A model generated the notes under the pieces. It saw only the letters and a program-made list of their open reading frames with translations. It ran no database searches and was not told the origin of the DNA. The translations under genes were made by a program, and so were the position numbers. A stretch of 64,000 nt of DNA from DASQYE01 sp035940775 (GTDB taxonomy: Bacteria; Acidobacteriota; Blastocatellia; Pyrinomonadales; Pyrinomonadaceae), in contig DASZEN010000059.1 in the NCBI GenBank assembly GCA_035940775.1, positions 62,001-126,000 of the forward strand. The letters run 5' to 3'. Within the stretch, counting starts at the first letter, position 1. Every line of letters starts with the position of its first letter. This document shows, piece by piece, positions 51,901-60,004 of the stretch.

Positions 51901-53949
51901 ATGCATCGAAGAACTTTTCATCTATCGTTCTCTTTGTTACTCGTGCTGAGCGCGGGGGTTTGGGCGGCCGAGGGAAATCGTCTGACGGCCGACCTCTTTC
52001 TGGATTGGGAGTGGGTCTCGTCGCCGCAAATCTCGCCCGACGGCGGCCAGATCGTCTTCACACGCCGCTGGACGGATAAGATCAACGACAAGTACGAGAC
52101 CGACATCTGGATTATGGACGCCGACGGCGGCAGGAAGCGCTTTCTGGTCAGGGGTTCGCAGCCGCGCTGGTCGCCCGACGGGCGCAGGCTCGCCTATATC
52201 GCGCAGGGTCAGCCGACGGGCGCGCAGATTTTCGTCAGGTGGATGGACAGTGGAGAAGCGACGCAGTTGACGCGCCTTGAGCGCAGCCCGTCGAATCTGA
52301 GCTGGTCGCCCGACGGGCGGCAGATCGCCTTTAACATGCTCGTCCCGGCCAAGCCCGCCATGAGCGTCAAGATGCCCGACAAACCGGAGGGGGCGAAGTG
52401 GGTCGATGCGCCGCGCGTCGTCGACCGCCTCAACTATCGCGCAGACCAATCGGGCTGGCGTCCCGAAGGCTTCACGCACATCTTCGTCATACCGGACACG
52501 GGCGGCACGCCCCGCAAGCTCACCGACGGCGATTACCAGCACGACGACCCGCAGTGGATGATGGATTCGCAAACCATCGTCTTTAGCGCCGTGCGTAAGC
52601 CCGAGGCCGAATACGTGCGCGGCGGCGAAGACATCTACGCCCTATCGACAGCGGGCGGCGGTATCAGAGCACTGACGGATCGCAACGGGCCCGATTACGA
52701 TCCGACGGTCTCGCCCGATGGCCGCTTCATCGCGTACCTCGGTCACGATCAGAACGACAATACATACACCGTCTCCAAGCTCTACCTTATGGAAGCCAAC
52801 GGCGCGAACAAGCGGCTGCTGACCGGCGAGTTTGATCGCGAGCCGGGCGGTTTGATCTGGGCCCAGGACGGAAGCGGCATCTATTTTACGACGGAAGATC
52901 GCGGCACGAACAATCTCTGGTTCGAGCCGGTCAGGGGCGGCGCGCCGACGCAGGTCACCGGCGGCAATCACCAATTGCTGACCTCTTCGATCAGCCGCGG
53001 AGGCCGCGCCGTCGGCGTGCTTTCAAGCGCCGTGGAGGCGGGCGATGTCGTCACCTTCACGGTCGCTTCGCCGAAAACGAGGGCCGCCACCAATGCGGGT
53101 GATTTCAGAGCGCCACACAGGCTGACGGGCGTCAACGACGATCTGATGGAGGGGCGCAAGCTGGGGCCCGTGGAGGAAATCTGGTACGACTCGGTCGGCA
53201 ATAAGAGGATTCAAGGGTGGATCGTCAAGCCGCCGGATTTCGACGCGTCCAGAAAGTATCCGCTGATGCTCTACATCCACGGCGGCCCGCATTCGATGTA
53301 CGGCGTCGGAATGAACTTCGAGTTCCAGAACCACGCCGCCGAAGGCTACATCGTGCTCTACACGAACCCGCGCGGCTCGACCGGCTACGGGCAGGAGTTC
53401 GGCAACGCCATCAACAACAACTATCCGGGCGAAGATTACGACGACCTGATGAAGGGCGTAGACGAGGTTATCAGGCGCGGCTACATCGACGAAAGAAATC
53501 TCTTCGTCTGCGGCGGCAGCGGCGGCGGTGTCCTGACGACCTGGATCGTCGGCCATACGGACCGCTTCGCCGCGGCGGTCGCCATGAAGCCCGTCATCAA
53601 CTGGTACAGCTTTATCGGGACGACCGATTCCGCCGACTGGTACTTCAACTTCAAGAAGCTTCCCTGGGAAGACCCGCAGGAGCATCTGCGCCGCTCGCCG
53701 ATCACCTATGTCGGCAACGTCAAGACGCCGACCATGTTGATGACGGGCGAGCTGGACTTGCGAACGCCCATGGAGCAGACGGAGCAGTTCTACCGCGCGC
53801 TCAAGATGCGAAAGGTCGATACCGTGATGGTACGCATCGCAGACGAGTATCATCCGATCAACGCCGTTCCGGGCCTGCGTCACCCGTCGAACAGAATCCA
53901 GCTCATACTCTACCTTCGCGGCTGGTTTGAGAAGTACAGAAAGAAGTGA
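51901..53949 (+). CDS. Exported S9 prolyl-oligopeptidase family peptidase
   Basis: The product is 682 aa from the ATG at 51901, which has an optimal RBS; a GTG 36 bases earlier is disfavoured. A signal peptide (FSLLLVLSAGVWA) precedes a WD40/PD40-type beta-propeller (DLFLDWEWVSSPQISPDGGQIVF, repeated SPDGR blades). The C-terminal alpha/beta hydrolase has the nucleophile in CGGSGGGVLTTW, Asp in GELDLRTPM and His in ADEYHPINA. The family cleaves short peptides, as dipeptidyl or acylaminoacyl peptidases. It is probably periplasmic. Confidence 0.93.
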   Translation: MHRRTFHLSFSLLLVLSAGVWAAEGNRLTADLFLDWEWVSSPQISPDGGQIVFTRRWTDKINDKYETDIWIMDADGGRKRFLVRGSQPRWSPDGRRLAYIAQGQPTGAQIFVRWMDSGEATQLTRLERSPSNLSWSPDGRQIAFNMLVPAKPAMSVKMPDKPEGAKWVDAPRVVDRLNYRADQSGWRPEGFTHIFVIPDTGGTPRKLTDGDYQHDDPQWMMDSQTIVFSAVRKPEAEYVRGGEDIYALSTAGGGIRALTDRNGPDYDPTVSPDGRFIAYLGHDQNDNTYTVSKLYLMEANGANKRLLTGEFDREPGGLIWAQDGSGIYFTTEDRGTNNLWFEPVRGGAPTQVTGGNHQLLTSSISRGGRAVGVLSSAVEAGDVVTFTVASPKTRAATNAGDFRAPHRLTGVNDDLMEGRKLGPVEEIWYDSVGNKRIQGWIVKPPDFDASRKYPLMLYIHGGPHSMYGVGMNFEFQNHAAEGYIVLYTNPRGSTGYGQEFGNAINNNYPGEDYDDLMKGVDEVIRRGYIDERNLFVCGGSGGGVLTTWIVGHTDRFAAAVAMKPVINWYSFIGTTDSADWYFNFKKLPWEDPQEHLRRSPITYVGNVKTPTMLMTGELDLRTPMEQTEQFYRALKMRKVDTVMVRIADEYHPINAVPGLRHPSNRIQLILYLRGWFEKYRKK

Positions 53950-53977
53950 GGGGAAAGCGTTCGCCAACCGGGCGAGC

Positions 53978-54037
53978 AGCAATCGGTGGTCGTAAGGATT
54001 GACCGTAAAAGGCCGCAGGCCGACCGACTGATTGCTG
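53978..54037. terminator. Imperfect inverted repeat after the S9 peptidase gene
   Basis: CAGCAATCGGTGGTCG (53978-53993) and CGACCGACTGATTGCTG (54021-54037) are near-complementary arms around a 27-base loop. The position 29 bases after the stop fits transcription termination, but no T tract follows. Confidence 0.4.
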
Positions 54038-54056
54038 ATTGTCGTCTGCTATTACG

Positions 54057-54629
54057 ATGATAAAAGTCGGAGTCATGGGCTCGGCTGATGACGCGCTTCC
54101 GGAGGGCGTGGCCGATGCGCTGCGCTTGCAGGCGGAGGCGCTCGGGCGAGCGATTGCCGCCGCCGCGCCGCGCGTGGCATTGCTGACGGGCGCGACGACC
54201 GGGCTGGTCTACATAGTCGGGCGTGCCGCGCGGGATGAGGGCGCGCTGCACATAGGCGTCTCTCCAGCGAGCGACGAGCGCGAGCACGTCTCGCGCTACG
54301 CGCTTCCGACCGCCGCCTGCGACCTTATCATCTACACGGGCTTCGGTCTCAAGGGGCGCAACGTCGTGCTCGTGCGCTCGTGCGACATAGTGCTCTTCAT
54401 AGCGGGTTCAATGGGCGCGCTCAACGAGTTCACCATCGCTCACGATGAGGGAAAGATAATCGGGTGTTTGACCGGGACGGGAGGCGTGGCGGACGAGGCC
54501 GACCGTCTCCTTAGTACATTCCCCAAGAGCACGGGCGCGTGCGTTCTTCATGGCGACGATCCGCAGCGATTGCTGGCCGCCTGCCTCGAAGCGCTCGATC
54601 AGGCGAAGAGAGGCAGTACGGAATCATGA
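54057..54629 (+). CDS. SLOG/LOG-like Rossmann protein
   Basis: The product is 190 aa from the ATG at 54057; a TTG 18 bases earlier is possible. KVGVMGSADD at the N-terminus, LLTGATTGLVYIVGRAA and CDIVLFIAGSMGALNEFTIAHDEGK resemble the nucleotide-binding loops of the SLOG/TIGR00725 'possible lysine decarboxylase' family. Some members hydrolyse cytokinin-type nucleotides, and others sense nucleotides. The canonical PGGxGTxxE motif is altered to GSMGALNE, keeping the Glu. Function is unknown. Confidence 0.75.
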   Translation: MIKVGVMGSADDALPEGVADALRLQAEALGRAIAAAAPRVALLTGATTGLVYIVGRAARDEGALHIGVSPASDEREHVSRYALPTAACDLIIYTGFGLKGRNVVLVRSCDIVLFIAGSMGALNEFTIAHDEGKIIGCLTGTGGVADEADRLLSTFPKSTGACVLHGDDPQRLLAACLEALDQAKRGSTES

Positions 54630-54741
54630 AGGGAAGGCTTCAACGTCTTGAAGGCTTTCGCTTCATCTCTCGTCATTACTGCTTCTCCCCTGAAGCCTGC
54701 TTTCGATCGACTATCGCTTTTGTGAGGATGACGGGGTTTGA

Positions 54742-55416
54742 ATGCCGGATACTGAAAACGTCATAGCGGCGTCGCGCCTGAGCACAGAGCTGGCGGCCAG
54801 CGACCTTGAGCACGAGGCATGGGAGCAGGCGCGCCCTGTTCACCTGACGCGATACTGGTCGGGCGATGAAGCGCCCGCCGGTCGTCATGCCGAAGCGCGC
54901 CTCGTGTGGTCTGAGTCCGCACTGTGCGTCCGTTTCGTCTGCCGTCAAAGCGAGCCCCTGGTCGCGAGCGCGACGCCGCAAACGGAGACCAAAACCCTCG
55001 GCCTGTGGGAGCGCGACGTGTGCGAGCTGTTCATAGCGCCCGACGCACGCAGGCCCGAGCGTTATTTTGAGTTTGAGGCCGCGCCGACAGGAGAATGGCT
55101 AGACCTCCGTATTCAAAAACTGCCGGACGCGCGCGAGACCGATTGGGAATACAGTTCGGGCATGAATGCGGCAGCGGCGCGCGTCGCCGGTGACCTGATA
55201 ATAATAGCGATGCGCATTCCCTGGGACGCGTTGGGCGGTGCGCCCGGCGTGGACGCGCGCTGGCGCGCGAACCTCTTCCGCTGCGTCGGGACGGGTTCAA
55301 CGCGCGGCTACCTCGCATGGCAACCGACGCACACCGCGCGTCCCAACTTCCACGTCCCGCAGGCTTTCGGCTGGCTCATATTCAAGGGAGGAACGAACGA
55401 AGGGCGGCAGCGATGA
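54742..55416 (+). CDS. CBM9/DOMON-like carbohydrate-binding protein
   Basis: The product is 224 aa with no signal peptide. The pattern WEQARPVHLTRYW, ARLVWSESALCVRFVCRQSE, LWERDVCELFIAP, RYFEFEAAPTGEWLDL and WRANLFRCVG follows the beta-sandwich of the family-9 carbohydrate-binding-like domain found alone in many bacterial proteins. It may be cytoplasmic or need another export path. The C-terminal residues GGTNEGRQR are encoded by the start of repeat copy D. Confidence 0.75.
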   Translation: MPDTENVIAASRLSTELAASDLEHEAWEQARPVHLTRYWSGDEAPAGRHAEARLVWSESALCVRFVCRQSEPLVASATPQTETKTLGLWERDVCELFIAPDARRPERYFEFEAAPTGEWLDLRIQKLPDARETDWEYSSGMNAAAARVAGDLIIIAMRIPWDALGGAPGVDARWRANLFRCVGTGSTRGYLAWQPTHTARPNFHVPQAFGWLIFKGGTNEGRQR

Positions 55417-55497
55417 GGGATGAATGATTGAGTTATCGCTCAAGTGAATTAAGCATGCAACCCGCTTCATCCCTCATCCCTTCGTTTCTCCCTGCTC
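55385..55497. repeat. Dispersed palindromic repeat, copy D
   Basis: Perfect 13-bp inner arms 55412-55424 and 55466-55478 (GATGAGGGATGAA) lie inside imperfect outer arms (GGGAGGAACGAACGAAGGG at 55386 on, and its counterpart ending at 55497). GGCGGCAGCGATGA (55403-55416) is shared with copies B and C. It overlaps the 3' ends of two convergent genes. Confidence 0.75.
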
Positions 55498-55917
55498 CCG
55501 GAGGTAGGTGTTGAAACGAGCGCGGTCGGCATCGCTCATTTCCGTGATCTTCACGCCGATCAGATAGCCTCTCTCCGTCTCGCTCTCATCGAGTTGTTCG
55601 TAGCGAACGGGAACGACCTGAAGGGTAAGCGGCCCCCCGGGGTGTTCGAGCGTGACGAGCAGGAGTCGGCCTTCGCCTGTCAAATAATGCTCGCCCGCGC
55701 GTATGGTCGGCACGACCAGCGCGAGGCCCGTCGCGCTGAGGTCGCGCGTGTAGCCTTCGATCTTCGCCGGACGCTGTCCGAGGGCGCTCTCCGCCCTCGT
55801 CTTCACGCCGAGCAGCGAGAGGCTGAACGACAGTCGGGTTCGGTATCGTTTGGCGCGACGACGGTCGACCGCCATGCTCCGCAAACGAGCGATTATAGAA
55901 CGCAGCAGTTCCGGCAT
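55474..55917 (-). CDS. PilZ-domain c-di-GMP-binding protein
   Basis: The product is 147 aa. The c-di-GMP-binding signature is present: an RxxxR-type DRRRAKRYR (about residues 18-26) and DLSATGLAL (about 60-68), with a beta-barrel between and after. It is a stand-alone cytoplasmic receptor. The GGDEF/HD-GYP protein at 45294 could set the level it senses. The last residues come from repeat copy D. Confidence 0.87.
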   Translation of the reverse strand: MPELLRSIIARLRSMAVDRRRAKRYRTRLSFSLSLLGVKTRAESALGQRPAKIEGYTRDLSATGLALVVPTIRAGEHYLTGEGRLLLVTLEHPGGPLTLQVVPVRYEQLDESETERGYLIGVKITEMSDADRARFNTYLREQGETKG

Positions 55918-56021
55918 TTCGCCTCACAGCCGTTTGGATTTCTTCAGCTCACAAGTTGACGCGGACGGGGGCAAAAAAAGAGAGGGAGAAAAATTTGTCT
56001 CGCGGACGCCGAAGCGACGCT

Positions 56022-56882
56022 CTATTTCTTCTCGGCCAGGGGTTTGCCGCCCGTGTCCGCGCTTCTGATTCCTGATTTGTCCATAAAGAAGGAGAGGCGG
56101 CCCGTGCGTCCGTAGCGAGCGGGCTCGGCTCCCGCCGTAAAGCTTTTGGCGTTTGCGCCGAGCGTGATGTGAAAGCGATAGCCGGTCGATTCGGTTCCCT
56201 CCAAATCTTTCGGCACGAGCCCGGCGGCGATGAGCGCCGCAAGGTCGCCGTAAAGTCCGTCATGCTGCTGGCTGTAGACAAGCTCGGCGACGCTGATGCG
56301 CTGTAACATGCTCTGCGCTTCGCTGTGGTGCGTGTCTATGCGGGCCTTGAAAAAGTATTTCCTGCCTTCCTTACTGACGGTGTCCTGGCTCATTTTATCG
56401 CCGACGATCCAGGCGTCGCCGACGCGCATGAGCGACACCTCGTCGGGCGGCTGCGACGGCTCGCCGTCCTTCATCTTGACGAAGACCGTGGCCGTATCAC
56501 CGCTCACCTGTTCGCCGCTAATGACGATATTCGAGGCGGCTGCCGCCATCTTTTCAAAGTCGGGCCGCAAATCCTCAAGCTCCTCCTTGCTTAACCCCTC
56601 GATCGCGGGCTTGAGCGTCGACATCCCGAACGCCTCGCGAAAACGTCTTTCGCTCAGCGCCTTGTAAAATTCGCGCACGGTTTCGGACGGCGTGCGCGCG
56701 GAGAGATTTTGCGCGGCGGTTGACGACGCGGCCGTTGCTGCTACTGCCGACGGTGCTGCGGCGGCGGTTGCTGTCGTGCCCACCGCGAGTGATTGTAAAC
56801 CTGCGAGCGCGAGGGCCGAGACTAAACCTAAGACGATGTTGATGCTGCTGCGGGCGGAGCAAGCGGTGGTGCGAGTATTCAT
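56022..56882 (-). CDS. Exported hypothetical protein, NTF2-like plus pilin-like C-terminal region
   Basis: The product is 286 aa with an N-terminal signal or anchor (INIVLGLVSALALAGLQSLAV) and an Ala-rich linker. Residues about 62-160 (SETVREFYKALSERRFREAFGMS, ISGEQVSGDTATVFVKMKDG, VGDAWIVGDKM) look like an NTF2/lumazine-binding domain. Residues about 185-275 (RISVAELVYSQQHDGLYGDLAALIAAGLVPKDL, YRFHITLGANAKSFTAGAEPARYGRTG) resemble the globular part of type II/IV pilin-like proteins. Its role is unknown. Confidence 0.72.
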   Translation of the reverse strand: MNTRTTACSARSSINIVLGLVSALALAGLQSLAVGTTATAAAAPSAVAATAASSTAAQNLSARTPSETVREFYKALSERRFREAFGMSTLKPAIEGLSKEELEDLRPDFEKMAAAASNIVISGEQVSGDTATVFVKMKDGEPSQPPDEVSLMRVGDAWIVGDKMSQDTVSKEGRKYFFKARIDTHHSEAQSMLQRISVAELVYSQQHDGLYGDLAALIAAGLVPKDLEGTESTGYRFHITLGANAKSFTAGAEPARYGRTGRLSFFMDKSGIRSADTGGKPLAEKK

Positions 56883-57010
56883 CGACGAGTTATTCCTTCA
56901 ATCGCGTAGACATGAGTGCGGCGCGACTCCTCCTGTACGGGCCGCCGCGCCACACATTATAGAAGGTGCCAGAGCCCTAAAAGTTGCCGCAAAAGTTGCC
57001 GCCGCCCGAA

Positions 57011-57040
57011 GCTTCCCCCCTTGTTTTTCAGGGGGGAAGC
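57011..57040. terminator. Perfect 10-bp hairpin after the OPT transporter gene
   Basis: GCTTCCCCCC (57011-57020) and GGGGGGAAGC (57031-57040) pair around a T-rich 10-base loop, 23 bases past the OPT stop on the minus strand. No T tract follows. A 12-base unit AAAAGTTGCCGC is repeated twice in tandem at 56979-57002. Confidence 0.5.
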
Positions 57041-57062
57041 GGCCGACCCCTGCGGCTCCTTC

Positions 57063-59675
57063 TTACCTGTACTTGCCCGAGCGGCTCTCTGCGGGGCCGT
57101 TGGCGAGAAGCAGCTCGCGCCCGACCAGATAGAGCAGCACGGCCAGCACCACGAACGGAATCATCGACAGGAGATCCGAGTAGTTTCCCGTACGCAAGGG
57201 GTTGCCGAGCGACCAGGCGTCGATCCTCTTGTTAAAGTCGATGAGCCGTTGCCACGGAACGCCCGCCATGATGGCGATCACGATGGCGGCGAGCGCGCCG
57301 CCCGCGATGTAGCCCGAAGCCATCAGCACGCCCGGACTCTTATCACCTTCGGCGACCAGCTCTTCTTCCGTCATCTTGCGATGCGCCAGTCGCTTGCGCA
57401 TATTCCTGTCAACCAGCCAGCGAATCGCGCCGCCGATAAAGATCGGGCTCGAAGACGAGAGCGGCAGGTAGACGCCGACGGCGAAAGCCAGCGACGGTAT
57501 GCCGGACATCTCAAGTACGATGGCGATCATCACGCCCAGGAGCACGAGCCCCCACGGAAGCTGGCGGTTCAGGATGCCCTTGATGATGTAGGACATCAGC
57601 GTCGCCTTCGGCGCGTCGTACTTGGTCTCGACCGTCGTCCCGTCGGGCCTGACCTTGCGCGTGCCGTTGATGCCCTGGTCTACGAAATAGACCGGCACGC
57701 CCTGATCGTTGACCAGATACTTGCCCGCCGGGCCGTTCTGCGTGTCCGTGACATGAACGACGTGGTAGGTGTTCTGGTCGGCGTTGCCCTGCGGCCCCGT
57801 TAGCTTCTCGGTCTTTCCGAACTGCGACGGATCGAAGCGCAGCTCGGCCGGGAAAGTGCGCTCGATCTTGTAGACGATCTTGCCCGCGTCGTTGACCAGA
57901 TACTCGCCCGCGTCAAGCCCCTGGACGGTCGCCGCCGCTCCCGCCTCGTTCTTCAATATGCGATAGTTTCCGGCCTGCGCTGGCTTGTCCGGCTCGTTGA
58001 AGGCTTGCAGCGAAGACGGAACGCCCGTCTGTAGCTGGCCCGTGTTCGCTTCGACGGGTACGAACATCGTGCGCGTCGCGTAAACGGTCGAGGAATCATT
58101 CAGGCTCAGAAGGATTGGCCCAAGCACGAGCGCCGAAGCCAGAGCGCCGACGAGGATTGCGACCTGCTGGTACTTGGGGGTCGAGCCGACGAGGTATCCG
58201 GTCTTTAAGTCCTGCGAGGTCGTGCCGCCGTTGGAGGCCGCGATGCAGACGATTGCGCCGATGGAGAGCGCCGTCACGTAATAGTTCGGCCCCGTCCAGC
58301 CCAACAGAAGAAATACGAGGCAGGTCAAAAGCAGCGTCGCCACCGTCATGCCCGAAATCGGATTCGACGACGAGCCGATCTCGCCCGTCAGTCTTGACGA
58401 GACCGTGACGAAGAGGAATCCGAAGGCGACGATCATCAACGCGCCTAGGAAAGCGGTCGCGATGTTATGCTGCAATCCCAATTGCGGGAAACCCATAATC
58501 ATAGCGATCAGGGCGATGATGCCGCCCAGCACCAATTTCATGGAGAGATCCTGATCCGTGCGCGCCACGGAGCCCGCGGCTCCCTGGCCCGCGCGCAGGT
58601 CACGCAGGCCGCCCTTCAATCCGCTCCAGATGGTCGGCAGGCTGCGAAAGAGGCTGATGATGCCGCCCGCCGCCACCGCGCCCGCGCCTATGTAGAGCAC
58701 GTATGCGCCGCGCACGTCGTTCGGGCTCATCGTGTTGATGGGCACATCGCCCGGCGGCACGACTCCCGTCATCGTCTCGCCGAAGAACTTAATCATCGGA
58801 ATCAGTACCAGATAAGCGAGCACGCCGCCCGCCGCCATGATCGAAGCGATGCGCGGCCCTATGATGTAGCCGACGCCCAGAAGCGCCGGAGAGATTTCCG
58901 CCGCGATTGAGCCGCCCTTGAACGGAGCGCCGAAGACCTTCTCGGGCGTATCGCGCCAGCCTTTGAAAGCGCCCATCAATACCTGATAGAGAAACCCTAC
59001 GCCGAACCCCGCGAAGATGGTTTTTGCGCCCATGCCCGCCGTGTCATCGACGACCTTCTCGCCCTTTCGCGCCCCCTCGCGCGCCGCCTTCTTCGATTCG
59101 TCCGAAGCCCCCGCCTTCAACACCTCGGCGCACGCCGTCCCTTCAGGGTATTTGAGCAGTCCGTGCTGCTGCACGATGAGCGCCCGCCGCAAGGGAATCA
59201 TCATCAGGATGCCGAGCAATCCGCCGAGCACCCCGACGAGCATGACGCGCGTAAACTCAAGGTCGAAGCCCAGGATCATGATCGCTGGCATCGTCACGCC
59301 GACGCCGAAGGCTATGCTTTCACCCGCCGAGCCCGCCGTCTGCACGATATTGTTTTCGAGAATAGTAGCGTCCCTGCGCCCCAATTTTGAGAACAGACGG
59401 AAGATCGTGATCGAAATCACGGCCACCGGAATCGAAGCGCTGACGGTCAAGCCCGTCTTCAACACGAGGTAGAGCGACGACGCGCCGAAGACCATGCCGA
59501 GCAGCGTGCCGACGATCAAAGGCAGCGGCGTCAGTTCCGGCAACACAACTTTCGCCGGGATGTAGGGGCGAAATGAAGCTGCGAGCGGATTCTCCGGCTT
59601 GGCTCCGACGATGTCCGGGTATTCATTGGTCGAAGCAACGTCTCGCTTCGCAGTATCAACGGTTTCAGTCGCCAT
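57063..59675 (-). CDS. OPT-family oligopeptide transporter with a soluble insert
   Basis: The product is 870 aa with GGAGGT 8 bases before the ATG. About 15 membrane segments are visible, with the OPT hallmarks NNIVQTAGSAGESIAFGV (about 109-126), LKYPEGTACAEVLKAG and NGGTTSQDLKTGYLVGSTP. Between about residues 530 and 695 lies a soluble insert carrying two related stretches, GEYLVNDAGKIVYKIE and GKYLVNDQGVPVYFVD. The family imports peptides or metal-chelate complexes by proton symport. Most bacterial members I know are shorter, so the insert stands out. Confidence 0.92.
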   Translation of the reverse strand: MATETVDTAKRDVASTNEYPDIVGAKPENPLAASFRPYIPAKVVLPELTPLPLIVGTLLGMVFGASSLYLVLKTGLTVSASIPVAVISITIFRLFSKLGRRDATILENNIVQTAGSAGESIAFGVGVTMPAIMILGFDLEFTRVMLVGVLGGLLGILMMIPLRRALIVQQHGLLKYPEGTACAEVLKAGASDESKKAAREGARKGEKVVDDTAGMGAKTIFAGFGVGFLYQVLMGAFKGWRDTPEKVFGAPFKGGSIAAEISPALLGVGYIIGPRIASIMAAGGVLAYLVLIPMIKFFGETMTGVVPPGDVPINTMSPNDVRGAYVLYIGAGAVAAGGIISLFRSLPTIWSGLKGGLRDLRAGQGAAGSVARTDQDLSMKLVLGGIIALIAMIMGFPQLGLQHNIATAFLGALMIVAFGFLFVTVSSRLTGEIGSSSNPISGMTVATLLLTCLVFLLLGWTGPNYYVTALSIGAIVCIAASNGGTTSQDLKTGYLVGSTPKYQQVAILVGALASALVLGPILLSLNDSSTVYATRTMFVPVEANTGQLQTGVPSSLQAFNEPDKPAQAGNYRILKNEAGAAATVQGLDAGEYLVNDAGKIVYKIERTFPAELRFDPSQFGKTEKLTGPQGNADQNTYHVVHVTDTQNGPAGKYLVNDQGVPVYFVDQGINGTRKVRPDGTTVETKYDAPKATLMSYIIKGILNRQLPWGLVLLGVMIAIVLEMSGIPSLAFAVGVYLPLSSSSPIFIGGAIRWLVDRNMRKRLAHRKMTEEELVAEGDKSPGVLMASGYIAGGALAAIVIAIMAGVPWQRLIDFNKRIDAWSLGNPLRTGNYSDLLSMIPFVVLAVLLYLVGRELLLANGPAESRSGKYR

Positions 59676-60004
59676 TGGAAAATGACCTCCGACAGTTTTT
59701 CAGATTGGGGAGCGAAGTGGGGTTTATCGGTCGCTACTTTACCGCGCCGGGCTGAGGCAGCGCAAGCTAAATGATGGTCTAAATCAAAAAGCAAATCGTA
59801 GAAAGAGAAAAGGTTAAGCGTCGAACCGAAGCATCGCTCGCCCGTTTTCTACTCCCTGTTCGCTGCACTCTTCCTCCCTGGGTCACGGTGGCGGCCGAGG
59901 CTGCGGCCCGGCTTCTACTCCGCTTTCGTTTCGATTACACTTCTCCGCGCGGTCTTCCCCAAAACCCTTTTCGCTTTCGCATATTCTTCGGAGCCCGAAC
60001 ACGT
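59676..60004. other. Divergent intergenic region (OPT transporter / M14 peptidase)
   Basis: The 329 bp separate two divergent genes and should contain both promoters. GGAG at 59990-59993 is the RBS of the M14 gene. The frame from 59888 is open but not convincing as coding. No palindromic operator is evident. Confidence 0.5.

Noticed and set aside
59888..60004. N-terminal extension of the M14 peptidase
   Set aside because: The extension has no family similarity, and a signal peptide with an RBS begins at 60005.
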